DNA of 64,000 nt. It comes from Clostridia bacterium (GTDB lineage Bacteria > Bacillota > Clostridia > Oscillospirales > Acutalibacteraceae). Made by a program: the position numbers and the translations under genes. The stretch covers positions 18,393 to 82,392 of the forward strand of contig JAFSGP010000015.1 of NCBI GenBank assembly GCA_017440755.1. Direction: 5' to 3'. The notes under the pieces were generated by a model. It was not told the origin of the DNA. It did no database searches and worked only from the letters and a program-made list of their open reading frames with translations. Shown here piece after piece: positions 27,231 through 37,015 of the stretch (within the stretch, counting starts at the first letter, position 1; each line of letters begins with the position of its first letter).

Positions 27231-27962
27231 ATGTTTGAGGCGAAGCGAATAAAGGACGAGTGCGTGGCGTGGATACGGCAGTTCTTTGCAGAGAACGGGC
27301 CCGACTGCAACGCGGTGGTGGGCATCTCCGGCGGCAAGGATAGCTCCGTGGTGGCGGCTCTGTGCGTGGAGGCACTGGGGCGGGACCGCGTTATCGGCGT
27401 GCTGATGCCCTGCGGCGAGCAGGCGGACATCGACTGCTCGCAGAAGCTGGTGGACCATCTGGGTATCCGCCACTACACGGTGAACGTGCAGGCGGCGGTG
27501 GAGGGGCTGAAGGCGGCGATGCCTGCGGACCTGCCTCTGTCTGCTCAGAGCATCACCAACCTGCCGCCCCGTATCCGTATGTCCGCGCTGTACGCGGTAT
27601 CCCAGAGCTGCAACGGGCGGGTGGCGAACACCTGCAACCTGTCGGAGGACTGGGTGGGCTATTCCACCCGCTACGGCGATGCGGCGGGGGATTTCAGCCC
27701 CCTGAGCCGTCTGACGGTGGCAGAGGTCAAGGAGATTGGTCACCTGTTGGGGCTGCCCTACGATTTGGTGGAGAAAACCCCCATCGACGGGCTGTGTGGC
27801 AAGACGGACGAGGAGAATTTAGGCTTCACCTACGCCGAGCTGGACCGCTATATCCGCACCGGCGTCATGGAGGACGAGGCAAAAAAAGCCCGCATCGACC
27901 GCCTGCACCGCATCAACCAATTCAAATTAGAGCTGATGCCGGTATTCGAGCCGAAGCTGTGA
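27231..27962 (+). CDS. nadE: ammonia-dependent NAD synthetase
   Basis: NadE (243 residues) converts deamido-NAD to NAD with ATP. The ATP-pyrophosphatase P-loop is SGGKDSSVVAAL near residue 34. The family segments NTCNLSEDWVGYSTRYGDAAGDF and PTDGLCGKTDE-like (PIDGLCGKTDEENLG) are clear. There is no glutaminase domain, so ammonia or a separate amidotransferase supplies nitrogen. It is 12 nt downstream of gpsA-tagD, whose GpsA part uses NAD(P)H. Confidence 0.95.
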   Translation: MFEAKRIKDECVAWIRQFFAENGPDCNAVVGISGGKDSSVVAALCVEALGRDRVIGVLMPCGEQADIDCSQKLVDHLGIRHYTVNVQAAVEGLKAAMPADLPLSAQSITNLPPRIRMSALYAVSQSCNGRVANTCNLSEDWVGYSTRYGDAAGDFSPLSRLTVAEVKEIGHLLGLPYDLVEKTPIDGLCGKTDEENLGFTYAELDRYIRTGVMEDEAKKARIDRLHRINQFKLELMPVFEPKL

Positions 27963-27965
27963 TAC

Positions 27966-27996
27966 AAAAAACTTCCCTTTTGGGAAGTTTTTTGTT
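27966..27996 (+). terminator. intrinsic terminator after nadE
   Basis: The short stem aaaaaacttccc/gggaagtttttt with a TTTT loop is followed by a T-rich run. Confidence 0.85.
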
Positions 27997-28023
27997 GTTT
28001 ACAGGGCTTTTTTGTGGTATAGT
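27995..28023 (+). promoter_or_regulatory. promoter of the amidase gene
   Basis: TTGTTT (27995-28000) and TATAGT (28018-28023) are spaced by 17 bp, 35 bp upstream of the amidase ATG. Confidence 0.55.
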
Positions 28024-28057
28024 TTACACATAGTCTTTAGTGGGAGGTTTGGTACGG

Positions 28058-30529
28058 ATGAAACACGCACACGCGATAAGCAAAAAAGCCGTCACCATCG
28101 GCGTGGGCGTGGCGACAGGCTGTGCGCTGCTGCTGGCGGTGCTGTGGCTGTGTCTTGTCCGTTTGGCACCGACGGAGCAACCGACGGATGCCTCCTCTGC
28201 CGTGTGGGAGGATACAACCACCGCCGAGACCACCACGACCACTACAGAGGCGGAAACCACCACCGCCGACACCACGGAGGAGTCCACCACCACGACCACG
28301 GCCATCACCACCACGACCACCAAGCGCAAGGTGGTGCTGGAGGTCACCTCCCATCCCAACAAGGATATCACCGTCACCGAGTCTGCCACCGTATTTACCG
28401 GCACCTCCGACCCCACACAGCCGTTGCTCATCAACGGCAAGGCGGTGGAGCGGGAGCCTGACGGCGCTTTTTCGGTGGAATTCCCGCTGACACCGGGTGC
28501 GAATTATTTTACCTTTTCCCACAAGGGGAAGGAGGCCACCTACATAGTCCGCTATAACTTTGTGATCATTCAGTCCTTTTCGCCCTCCGGCTCCCCACGG
28601 TACAAGAGCGGCTCCACTATGAGCGTGGTCGTTACCGCCCGCAAGGGCAGTACGGTAAAAGCCACCTTCCGCGGGCAGACGGTGACCCTGACACAGGTTG
28701 CCGCCCAGCAGGACAGCGAGCAGGCGGTGGAGAGCCGCACCTTCGTCACCTATGTGGGTAGCTTCGCCCTGCCGAAGGACAACGTCACCGACCTGTCGCT
28801 GGGTGCGGTGAGCATCACCGCCACCTGCGACGGAAAGACCGCCACCCGTACGTCGGGGAACATCGTATGCGAAAAGGCGGCGCTGGAGCCGATCGCGGAG
28901 ATCATCACCTATTCGGCGGAGACCTTTAACGGTAACACCGCCGACGATGCCTCCCGCCCCACCAACAACTACCTGCCACAGGGTACGGTGGACTACGTGG
29001 TGGGTCGCACCTATTACGAGGATAAGGAATACCTCAACCTGCGTTGCGGGCGACGGGTCTACGTGACCAAAAAGAACGAGCCTGGCAACAATGTGGTGCA
29101 GGTGACCAAGCAATATGCGGGCACCTTGCCCGACACCAACCGCCTGTCGGTGGCGGGGGTGGAGATGGACCCCCGTTTGACCACCGTCACCCTCAACACC
29201 CAATGGAAAGCACCGTTTTTGCTGGATCTACTCCCCCAGACCTATACGGATGCGGTGCATCAGAACTATACCGTCAGCGATGTGACCTGCGCGTATGTGG
29301 AGATCAAATTCTGCTATGCTTCTGCCCTTACGGGCGACCTCACTTTTCCGAAAAATCACCCCGTTTTTACCCGTGCAGAGATCAAAAAGGGAACGGATAG
29401 CTGCACCCTGCGGTTGTATCTCAAAAAGACGGGCGGTTTTTACGGCTGGGACGCCTTTTACAATGCCAAGGGACAGCTGGTGTTTCAGTTTTTGCATCCG
29501 GCACAGGTGAAGCCCGCCAAAAACGCCTACGGAGCGGACCTGAGCGGGGTGAAGATTCTGCTGGATGTGGGACACGGCGGTGCCAGCTGCGGCGCGGTGG
29601 GTCTGGATAACGCCCGCCCCGAGGCGGAGCGCAACCTGTATCTGGCAGGACTGCTCAAAAAGGAGCTGGAAAGCATCGGTGCCACCGTTATCCTCAACCG
29701 CACCGACAACAGCACCGTATTGGCGGATACCCGCTGCCAGCAACTCAAAAAGCTGAAGCCGGACCTCTGCATTGCCATTCACCACGACGCCAACGGGTCC
29801 GCCATCGCCAACGGATTTGGGTCTTTCTATTCCACCCTGTTTTCCCGTGAAGCCGCACGGTATATCTACGAGGAAACGATGAAAACGGGCATTTACAACG
29901 GGTCGGCGGCGGGTAACCGCAACCGCCTGGACTGGCACTATTATTTCGTTGCCCGTATGTCGGATTGTCCTGTGGTGCTGACGGAGAATGGGTTTATGAC
30001 CAGCGCGCTGGACCATAAGGGGATTATGAGCGACACCGTCAACTGGCAAAAGGCACAGGCGATCACCCGTGGTGTGGCGAAGTATTTTCTGTCCATTCGG
30101 CTGAAGGACGCTCCCGTGTTTACAACCACCACCGAAAAGACGACGAAAACCACCATCGAAAAGACGACCGCAACCACTACACAGAAAACGGTGACTACCA
30201 CCAAGACCACCACCACGGTGACCGCCTTGCCGCCTGCTACGACGCAGAACACCACGCACACCACGGCTGCGACTACCTCCGCAACCACCGTTTCCACCAC
30301 GGCGGAAACCACGAGCACGGAGAGCACCACCGTACCCACGATGGATACAGACACCACGGCGGCGGATACCACCCAAACGGAGACCCTCACCACGGGCGGC
30401 ACCACCGCAGAAACAAGCGAAACGACGGATAGCACCACCGTGGAAACAAGCGTCACCGAAACCGACAGCACCACCCAAGAGACCACCACCGAAACCGCTC
30501 CGCCGACGCAAACGGATACACTACAATAA
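28058..30529 (+). CDS. Thr-rich N-acetylmuramoyl-L-alanine amidase (Amidase_3)
   Basis: The 823-residue exported protein has an N-terminal membrane anchor (about 10-34) and a Thr-rich stretch (about 53-88). A central region of about 400 residues includes Ig-like or copper-amine-oxidase-like beta domains. The Amidase_3 catalytic domain (about 498-690) has the zinc ligand H506 in LLDVGHGG, the conserved glutamate in RPEAERNLY, IHHDAN, and LTENGFM. The C-terminal 120 residues are a second Thr-rich tract. It should cleave the MurNAc-L-Ala bond of peptidoglycan. The ATG at 28058 was chosen because GGGAGG lies just upstream; an earlier in-frame GTG overlaps that site. Thr-rich tails suggest wall association or glycosylation (inference). 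Confidence 0.92.
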   Translation: MKHAHAISKKAVTIGVGVATGCALLLAVLWLCLVRLAPTEQPTDASSAVWEDTTTAETTTTTTEAETTTADTTEESTTTTTAITTTTTKRKVVLEVTSHPNKDITVTESATVFTGTSDPTQPLLINGKAVEREPDGAFSVEFPLTPGANYFTFSHKGKEATYIVRYNFVIIQSFSPSGSPRYKSGSTMSVVVTARKGSTVKATFRGQTVTLTQVAAQQDSEQAVESRTFVTYVGSFALPKDNVTDLSLGAVSITATCDGKTATRTSGNIVCEKAALEPIAEIITYSAETFNGNTADDASRPTNNYLPQGTVDYVVGRTYYEDKEYLNLRCGRRVYVTKKNEPGNNVVQVTKQYAGTLPDTNRLSVAGVEMDPRLTTVTLNTQWKAPFLLDLLPQTYTDAVHQNYTVSDVTCAYVEIKFCYASALTGDLTFPKNHPVFTRAEIKKGTDSCTLRLYLKKTGGFYGWDAFYNAKGQLVFQFLHPAQVKPAKNAYGADLSGVKILLDVGHGGASCGAVGLDNARPEAERNLYLAGLLKKELESIGATVILNRTDNSTVLADTRCQQLKKLKPDLCIAIHHDANGSAIANGFGSFYSTLFSREAARYIYEETMKTGIYNGSAAGNRNRLDWHYYFVARMSDCPVVLTENGFMTSALDHKGIMSDTVNWQKAQAITRGVAKYFLSIRLKDAPVFTTTTEKTTKTTIEKTTATTTQKTVTTTKTTTTVTALPPATTQNTTHTTAATTSATTVSTTAETTSTESTTVPTMDTDTTAADTTQTETLTTGGTTAETSETTDSTTVETSVTETDSTTQETTTETAPPTQTDTLQ

Positions 30530-30530
30530 T

Positions 30531-30568
30531 AAAAGAGCCGCTGTGCATACGCACAGCGGCTCTTTTTG
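30531..30568. terminator. bidirectional terminator between the amidase gene and valS
   Basis: The stem aaaagagccgctgtgc/gcacagcggctcttttt serves both convergent genes. Confidence 0.9.
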
Positions 30569-30577
30569 CGGTTTTAA

Positions 30578-33289
30578 TTACTTCATCGCTTCCATAGACT
30601 GGGTGAGCAGTGCCAGTTTCTCCTGCATCTGCGCAGCCTGTTCGCGGGCACCATTGACAACCGCCTCGGGCGCCTTGTCGGTGAATGCCTTGTTGTTCAG
30701 GCGCGCCAGCACGCCGTCCAGCTGCTTCTGCACATTGGCATACTCCTTTTCCAGACGGGCCAGCTCCGCGGCCTTGTCCACCAGAGCGTCCAGCGGGATT
30801 TTCACCGTGGCGGCGGCGGTGACGATGCTCACCGCACCGGGTACGTCAAAGCTCTCGCCCACCTGCACCTCGGCGGCGGAAGCCAACCGCTGCAGGAAGG
30901 GAATACCTGCCGTAAAGGTGTCCGCAAAGGCGGTCTCGATGTACAGGTCCGCCTTTTTGGAGGGGGGCACGTTCATCTCAGCGCGGCGGTTACGAATGCC
31001 GCGGATAGCCTCCATGATGCGCTCCATCTCTTTCTCCTCGGCGGGGAAGGCATAGGCGGCATCGTAGACAGGCCAAGGAGAAACCATCAGGCTGTCGCCC
31101 TCGTGGGGCAGAGCCTGCCAGATTTCCTCGGTGATGAAGGGCATAAAGGGATGCAGCAGGTGCAGCATACCGTTCATCACGTATAGCAGTACGCGGCGGG
31201 CGCTGTCCGCGCCCTCGCCCTGCAGACGGGACTTGCACAGTTCGATGTACCAGTCGCAGTAGGTATCCCAGATAAAGTCGTACAGTTTGCTGACGGCGAT
31301 ACCCAGCTCGAACTTCTCCAGATTGTCGGTGACTGCCTGAGTCAGCTCGTTGAAGCGGGACAGCACCCACTTATCCTCCAGCGTCAGCTCCGCGGGCAGG
31401 GTGAGCGCCACCTCGTGCCCCTCTAAGTTCATCCGCAGGAAGCGGGCGGCGTTCCACAGCTTGTTGGCAAAGTTGCGGGAGGCCTCCACCTTGTCGGTCA
31501 TATAGCGCATATCGTTACCGGGGCTGTTACCCGTCGCCAGCATAAAGCGCAGAGCATCGGCACCGTACTTTTCGATTTCCTCCAAGGGGTCCACGCCGTT
31601 GCCCAAGGACTTGGACATCTTGCGACCTTGGCTGTCACGGACCAAGCCGTGAATCAGCACCGTCTTGAAGGGGCTCTTGCCGGTGTAAGCTAAGCCCGAG
31701 AAAATCATACGGCTTACCCAGAAGCCGATGATGTCGTAGCCGGTCACCAGCGTGTCGGTGGGATAGAAGTAGTCCAGCTCCTCCGTCTTGTCGGGCCAAC
31801 CCAGAGTGGAGAAGGGCCACAGAGCCGAGGAGAACCAAGTATCCAGTGTATCGCTGTCCTGGGTCAGATGGACACTGCCGCACTTGGGGCAGACGGCGGG
31901 CGCCTCTTTGGCCACCACCGTCTCGCCGCAGTCGTCGCAGTAGAAGGCGGGGATACGGTGCCCCCACCACAGCTGACGGGAGATACACCAGTCGCGGGTG
32001 GCGCGCATCCAGTTGAGGTAGTTCTTGGTGAAGCGCTCGGGGACGAAGGTGATTTCTCCCTTCTCCACCGCCTCGATGGCGGGACCCGCCAGCGGCTCCA
32101 TCTTAACGAACCACTGCTTGGACACCATCGGCTCGATGACCTGATGGCAACGGTAGCAGGTACCCACGTCGTGCTTCAGGTCCTCGGTCTCCTTGAGATA
32201 GCCGCCCGCCTCCAAGTCCACAAGGATAGCCTTGCGTGCCTCCAGAGCGGTCATGCCGGCATACTTGCCGCAGTCCAGTACAGCCGGCTCGTCCGCCGCT
32301 GCCTTGCGGTCGGCGATGTACTCGTCTGCCGCCGCCTTGTCCGCGGCGCCGGTCATATGTCCGTCGTAAGTAAACACACGAATCATCGGCAGGTCGTGGC
32401 GACGTCCCACCTCAAAGTCGTTGGGGTCGTGGGCGGGGGTAATCTTCACCACGCCGGTACCCTTGGTCATATCCGCGTGCTCGTCGCACACGATGGGAAT
32501 CTCTTTGTTCAGCAACGGCAGAATCACGTGGCAGCCGTGAAGGTGCTTGTACCGCTCGTCCTCCGCGTTAATCGCCACGGCGGTATCGCCCAGCATGGTC
32601 TCGGGGCGGGTGGTGGCCAACTCCAGCTGCTCGCCCGTCTCTTTCACGGTGTACAGCAGGTGCCAGAAGTGACCGTCCTTCTCCTCGTACTCCACCTCCG
32701 CGTCGGAAATCGAGGTGTTGCAGGTGGGACACCAGTTGACCATACGGTTGCCGCGGTAGATGAGACCCTGCTCATACAGGCGAATGAAAACCTCCTTCAC
32801 CGCCGCAGAACAGCCCTCGTCCATGGTGAAGCGCTCCCGCTCCCAGTCACAGCTGGAGCCGATGGTTTTCAGCTGGCTGACGATGCGGTTGCCGTACTTT
32901 TCTTTCCATGCCCAGGCGCGCTCCAAGAAGCCCTCGCGACCCAGCATCTCCTTGGTCAGACCCTCTTCCCGCATGGCCTCCACCACCTTCGCCTCGGTGG
33001 CGATGGAGGCGTGGTCGGTGCCGGGCATCCACAGGGCCTCATAGCCCTGCATACGCCGCCAGCGGATGAGGATATCCTGCAGGGTATTATCCAGCGCATG
33101 ACCCATATGCAGCTGTCCCGTGATGTTGGGGGGCGGCATCATAATGGTGTAGGGCTTTTTCGCCTTGCCGTCCGCGTCCTTGGCGTTGGCGGTGGCGTGG
33201 AAATACCCGCCGTCCACCCAAAATTGATAGGTGCGCTTTTCCACCTCGCGGGGGTCGTACACCTTTGCTAAATCCTTGCTCTGTGCCAT
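30578..33289 (-). CDS. valS: valyl-tRNA synthetase
   Basis: ValS (903 residues) charges tRNA-Val. The HIGH-type motif is PNITGQLHMGHA near residue 51 and the KMSKS motif is in GRKMSKSLGNG. The editing domain (CP1) and a C-terminal coiled coil (LARLEKEYANVQKQLDGVLARL) are present. Two zinc-type CxxC pairs appear (CPTCNTS; CDDCGE/CPKCGS). The ATG at 33289 was chosen because the upstream ATG at 33310 lies within the AAAGGA ribosome-binding site. It is 28 nt downstream of metG. Confidence 0.98.
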   Translation of the reverse strand: MAQSKDLAKVYDPREVEKRTYQFWVDGGYFHATANAKDADGKAKKPYTIMMPPPNITGQLHMGHALDNTLQDILIRWRRMQGYEALWMPGTDHASIATEAKVVEAMREEGLTKEMLGREGFLERAWAWKEKYGNRIVSQLKTIGSSCDWERERFTMDEGCSAAVKEVFIRLYEQGLIYRGNRMVNWCPTCNTSISDAEVEYEEKDGHFWHLLYTVKETGEQLELATTRPETMLGDTAVAINAEDERYKHLHGCHVILPLLNKEIPIVCDEHADMTKGTGVVKITPAHDPNDFEVGRRHDLPMIRVFTYDGHMTGAADKAAADEYIADRKAAADEPAVLDCGKYAGMTALEARKAILVDLEAGGYLKETEDLKHDVGTCYRCHQVIEPMVSKQWFVKMEPLAGPAIEAVEKGEITFVPERFTKNYLNWMRATRDWCISRQLWWGHRIPAFYCDDCGETVVAKEAPAVCPKCGSVHLTQDSDTLDTWFSSALWPFSTLGWPDKTEELDYFYPTDTLVTGYDIIGFWVSRMIFSGLAYTGKSPFKTVLIHGLVRDSQGRKMSKSLGNGVDPLEEIEKYGADALRFMLATGNSPGNDMRYMTDKVEASRNFANKLWNAARFLRMNLEGHEVALTLPAELTLEDKWVLSRFNELTQAVTDNLEKFELGIAVSKLYDFIWDTYCDWYIELCKSRLQGEGADSARRVLLYVMNGMLHLLHPFMPFITEEIWQALPHEGDSLMVSPWPVYDAAYAFPAEEKEMERIMEAIRGIRNRRAEMNVPPSKKADLYIETAFADTFTAGIPFLQRLASAAEVQVGESFDVPGAVSIVTAAATVKIPLDALVDKAAELARLEKEYANVQKQLDGVLARLNNKAFTDKAPEAVVNGAREQAAQMQEKLALLTQSMEAMK

Positions 33290-33316
33290 AGTGTTACTCG
33301 TTCCTTTCACGGGTTA

Positions 33317-35272
33317 TTAGTGGATAGCGCTGCCGGGGGTCATTCGGTCCACAAACAGCACCTTGACGTCCTCTTCGCCGTCGGCGGTGTGGTCGGTGGC
33401 GGCCAGAATCATGCCCTGGCTCTCCACCCCGCACAGCACGGCGGGCTTCAGATTGGCGACCAGCACCACGCGGCGACCGATGAGGTCGTCGGGCTGATAC
33501 CACTTGGCGATGCCGGAGGCAACGGTGCGGGGGGTATCGGTGCCGTCGTTAAGGGTAAGCTTCAGCAGCTTCTTCGCCTTCTTAATGGGCTCGCAGGCGG
33601 TAATTTCCGCCACCCGCAGGTCCACCTTGAAGAAGTCGTCAATGGTAATCTCCGGCAGGAAGACGATGCCTTCCTTTCCCTCCTCCGCCTCAGCGGCGGC
33701 CTTCGCCTCTAACTCGGCGGCAATCTCTGCCAGCACCTTTTCGGTGTCCAGACGGGCGAAGAGGGGGGTGGGGGTACCCACGGAGTAGCTGTCCGCGGCG
33801 CCGAACTTGGCGGCGTCCATACCCACGAGGGTATCTGCTACCTGCAGCTGGGCGTGGATAGCGGGACCGGTGGCGGGCATAAAGGGGGTCAGCAGGATAC
33901 CCAACACGCGAATGCAGTCGAGGAGGTTGTACAGCACCGCCTCCAACTGGGGCTTATTCGCCTCGTCCTTTGCCAGCGCCCAGGGGGTGGTCTCGTCGAT
34001 ATACTTGTTGCACCGCTTAGCCAGATTCATCACCGTCTCGGCGGCGTCGGCGTTGTGCCAGGTGTCCATCTGGGCGATAAACTTCTCTACCGTAGCGGCG
34101 CAGGTGTCTGCCAGCTCCTGACCGAGAGCGTCCTGTGCGGCAGGCTTATTCACCGTACCGCCGAAATACTTGTTGGTCATGGCGATGGAGCGGTTGACCA
34201 GATTACCCAGCGTGTTCGCCAGATCCGCATTATAGCGGTTAATCACGTTTTCGTAGGTGATGGTGCCGTCCTGAGCAAAGGGAATCTCGGTGAGCAGATA
34301 GTACCGCACTGCGTCCACACCAAAGCGCTGTGCCAGCTCGTCGGCGTAGATGACGTTGCCCTTGGACTTGCTCATCTTGTCCTCGCCCGACAGCAGCCAG
34401 GGGTGACCCAGCACCTGCTTCGGCAGGGGCTCACCCAGTGCCATCAGAATGATGGGCCAGTAGATGGTGTGGAACCGCACGATATCCTTGCCGATGACGT
34501 GCAGGTCGGCGGGCCAGTATTTCTTATACATCTCCGAGGGGGTGTCGGGGTCGTAGCCGCAGCCGGTGATGTAGTTGGTCAGGGCGTCCAGCCACACGTA
34601 CACCACGTGCTTGTCGTCAAAGTCCACGGGAATACCCCAGGTGAAGGAGGAGCGGGACACGCACAGGTCGTTGAGTCCGGGCTTTAAGAAGTTGTTAATC
34701 ATCTCGTTGCGGCGGGACTCGGGGGCGAAGAAGTTCGGATTCTCGTTATAATAGTCCAGCAGGCGGTCCTGATACTTGCTCAATTTGAGGAAGTAGGCCT
34801 CCTCCTTGGCGTCCACGCAGTCGCGCCCGCAGTCGGGGCACTTGCCGTCCACCAGCTGGCTGGGGGTGAAGAAGCTCTCGCAGGGCACGCAGTATTTGCC
34901 CTCGTAGGCCCCCTTGTAGATGTCTCCTTGGTCATACAGTTTGCGGAAAATCTTCTGAATCACCGCCACGTGGTCGGGGTCGGTGGTGCGGATAAAACGG
35001 TCGTAGGTGACGTTCATGGAATCCCACACCTCTTTGATGCCGGCGGCGGCGCGGTCCACAAACGCCTGGGGGGAGATACCCTCCTCGTTAGCGTACTGCT
35101 CGATCTTCAGACCGTGCTCGTCCGAGCCGGTGAGGAACCGCACGTCAAAGCCCATCATGCGCTTGTAGCGGGCAATCATATCCGCCAGCACGATATCGTA
35201 GGTGTTGCCGATATGCGGCTTGCGGCTGGCATAGGCAATGGCGGTTGTGATATAAAATTTCGGTTTTTCCAT
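33317..35272 (-). CDS. metG: methionyl-tRNA synthetase with C-terminal tRNA-binding domain
   Basis: MetG (651 residues) charges both initiator and elongator tRNA-Met. The HIGH-type motif is ASRKPHIGNTYD near residue 15, and KMSKS is in GEDKMSKSKGN. A zinc-knuckle pair (CVPCESF...CPDCGRDC) lies near 125-150. The last 110 residues form an EMAP/Trbp OB fold (KVDLRVAEI...) that aids tRNA binding and dimerisation. It leads a metG-valS operon. Upstream on the minus strand lies a weak promoter match (TTGTTT, 17 bp, TAGAAT) near 35308-35336. Confidence 0.98.
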   Translation of the reverse strand: MEKPKFYITTAIAYASRKPHIGNTYDIVLADMIARYKRMMGFDVRFLTGSDEHGLKIEQYANEEGISPQAFVDRAAAGIKEVWDSMNVTYDRFIRTTDPDHVAVIQKIFRKLYDQGDIYKGAYEGKYCVPCESFFTPSQLVDGKCPDCGRDCVDAKEEAYFLKLSKYQDRLLDYYNENPNFFAPESRRNEMINNFLKPGLNDLCVSRSSFTWGIPVDFDDKHVVYVWLDALTNYITGCGYDPDTPSEMYKKYWPADLHVIGKDIVRFHTIYWPIILMALGEPLPKQVLGHPWLLSGEDKMSKSKGNVIYADELAQRFGVDAVRYYLLTEIPFAQDGTITYENVINRYNADLANTLGNLVNRSIAMTNKYFGGTVNKPAAQDALGQELADTCAATVEKFIAQMDTWHNADAAETVMNLAKRCNKYIDETTPWALAKDEANKPQLEAVLYNLLDCIRVLGILLTPFMPATGPAIHAQLQVADTLVGMDAAKFGAADSYSVGTPTPLFARLDTEKVLAEIAAELEAKAAAEAEEGKEGIVFLPEITIDDFFKVDLRVAEITACEPIKKAKKLLKLTLNDGTDTPRTVASGIAKWYQPDDLIGRRVVLVANLKPAVLCGVESQGMILAATDHTADGEEDVKVLFVDRMTPGSAIH

Positions 35273-35395
35273 AGGGTATACCCCTCCTTATGCACATTAC
35301 AATTTTCTATTCTACTATATATTAACAAAAAAAACAATATTTTTCCGTGGATTTTTTCGGCAGAGGGGCAATTTTTTTGTTTCCGCACAAAAAAC

Positions 35396-35424
35396 TTGAT
35401 TATTGCATGAAAAAGTGCTATACT
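35396..35424 (+). promoter_or_regulatory. promoter of the binding-protein gene
   Basis: TTGATT (35396-35401) and TATACT (35419-35424) are spaced by 17 bp and lie 60 bp upstream of the GTG start. Confidence 0.65.
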
Positions 35425-35483
35425 GTAAACGCTTATGATGTATAAGTATGTCCGCGGATATGTTTTTTAAAGGGGGAACGGCT

Positions 35484-36959
35484 GTGAAAGGGGCTTGCTT
35501 TTTGCTGGCGCTGTGCTGTCTGCTCACCCTGACGGGTTGCGGGGGGCAGCCGGAGGCTTCCGACCCCGTTTCCCGACCGGACGTTCCCCAGACCGACACC
35601 CAACAGGGGCTGACCACCTTTGCGCTGGCTTACAGCTACGAGGACACGCTGGACCCCTTTGCCACCAAGAGCGAGGCAAATTTCTGGCTGGCGGGGCTGT
35701 TGTACGATGCTTTGGTGGAGATTGAGGACGGCTTTGTGCCCACACTGTCTCTGGCGGCGGCGGTGGACACCCCCGACCCCACCCACCTGACGGTTTCCTT
35801 GCGGTCGGCCGCTTTTTCCGACGGTAGCCCAGTGACACCCGGTGACGTGGTGGCTTCCTTCCGCCGAGCGAAGGAGTCGGTCCATTACCGAGCCTTGCTG
35901 GCTAACGTGACGTCTGCCGCCGTAAGCGGTGACGGGGTTGCCTTTACGTTGGCGGCCGCGGACGTAAATGGGCTGGCGGCGCTGTCTTTCCCTGTGGTGA
36001 AGGACGGCACCTTCACCGCCGAAGCGGGCAAGGCGCCTGTGGGTAGCGGTCCTTACGTATATGAGCCTACTGCCTCCGGTGCCCGTCTGACGGCACGGGG
36101 CGCGGCGACCTATCCTACCGTGATGCTGCGGCATCTGCCGAACTCCATGGCGATGTATTACGCGCTGGCATCGGGGGATATCGCCTACTACTACAGCGAT
36201 TTAGACACCGGCGAGCTGCCGCAGCGTATCGGCGCCAACGCGGCGGTGGATATGAACGGGCTGGTTTTCTTGGGCGTGAACAGCGCCCGTCCCCGTTTGG
36301 GAGATGCCACGGTGCGACGCGCCCTATCGGCGCTGTTGGACCGCGGGGCTATTGCCACCGCTGCCTATTCCGGTTGGGCGACCCCCTCACAGCAGCCCTT
36401 TCACCCCACGTGGCAGCCGATGACCGCTCTGTCCCTTGCTTCTCCGTTGCGGGTTTTAGACGGTGCGGTACGTCTGCTGGACGAGGCAGGCTGTTCGGTT
36501 GGCTCCGAGGGGAAACGACTGACGCTGGAGCTCCTCTATTGCACCGATAACAGCGACCGCGCCGCCGTGGCGGAGCTTGCCCGCACCCAGATGCTGGGCG
36601 GCGGTGTGGAGATAACCACGGTGGGATTGGCGGAGGAGGAGTACCTCGCCCGCCTGCAAAAAGGTGAGTACGACCTGTATTTGGGGGAGATTCGCCTGAC
36701 TGCTGATATGAGCCTGCGTCCGCTCTTAATGGGCGGTGCCGCCTCCTATGGTGTGCCTGTCGGCGGTGCTGCCGCGGTAGCATACAGCGGCTATCTGCGG
36801 GGGGATACCGATTTGGCGGCTTTCCTGCAGACCTTTGCGGCGGACCTGCCGTATATTCCCCTGTGCTGGCGCAGCGGCTTTGCCGCCTACGACCGTCAGC
36901 TGACTGTTGTTACCCCTACCGGCTACAATCCGTACAACGGGCTTGCCGGTTGGCAATAA
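35484..36959 (+). CDS. extracellular solute-binding lipoprotein (SBP_bac_5 type)
   Basis: The 491-residue lipoprotein resembles peptide/nickel-type ABC substrate-binding proteins. The signal peptide ends in LTGC. The domain opens with LTTFALAYSYEDTLDPF and shows the family feature TPGDVVASFRRAKES, followed by lobe 2 with RPRLGDATVRRALSALLDRGAI. The start is GTG at 35484 after an AAAGGGGGAA site; the upstream frame start lacks support. No permease or ATPase genes adjoin, so it is an orphan binding protein or works with a distant transporter. Confidence 0.88.
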   Translation: MKGACFLLALCCLLTLTGCGGQPEASDPVSRPDVPQTDTQQGLTTFALAYSYEDTLDPFATKSEANFWLAGLLYDALVEIEDGFVPTLSLAAAVDTPDPTHLTVSLRSAAFSDGSPVTPGDVVASFRRAKESVHYRALLANVTSAAVSGDGVAFTLAAADVNGLAALSFPVVKDGTFTAEAGKAPVGSGPYVYEPTASGARLTARGAATYPTVMLRHLPNSMAMYYALASGDIAYYYSDLDTGELPQRIGANAAVDMNGLVFLGVNSARPRLGDATVRRALSALLDRGAIATAAYSGWATPSQQPFHPTWQPMTALSLASPLRVLDGAVRLLDEAGCSVGSEGKRLTLELLYCTDNSDRAAVAELARTQMLGGGVEITTVGLAEEEYLARLQKGEYDLYLGEIRLTADMSLRPLLMGGAASYGVPVGGAAAVAYSGYLRGDTDLAAFLQTFAADLPYIPLCWRSGFAAYDRQLTVVTPTGYNPYNGLAGWQ

Positions 36960-37015
36960 AATCTCCTCTGTCCCGTGACAGAGTTTACAGCGAAAAAAGG
37001 AAAGGTGTGTTGAGT

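Noticed and set aside
36863..37015. N-terminal extension of the Asp23-like protein
   Set aside because: It overlaps the binding-protein gene out of frame, and the family start matches the ATG at 37016.
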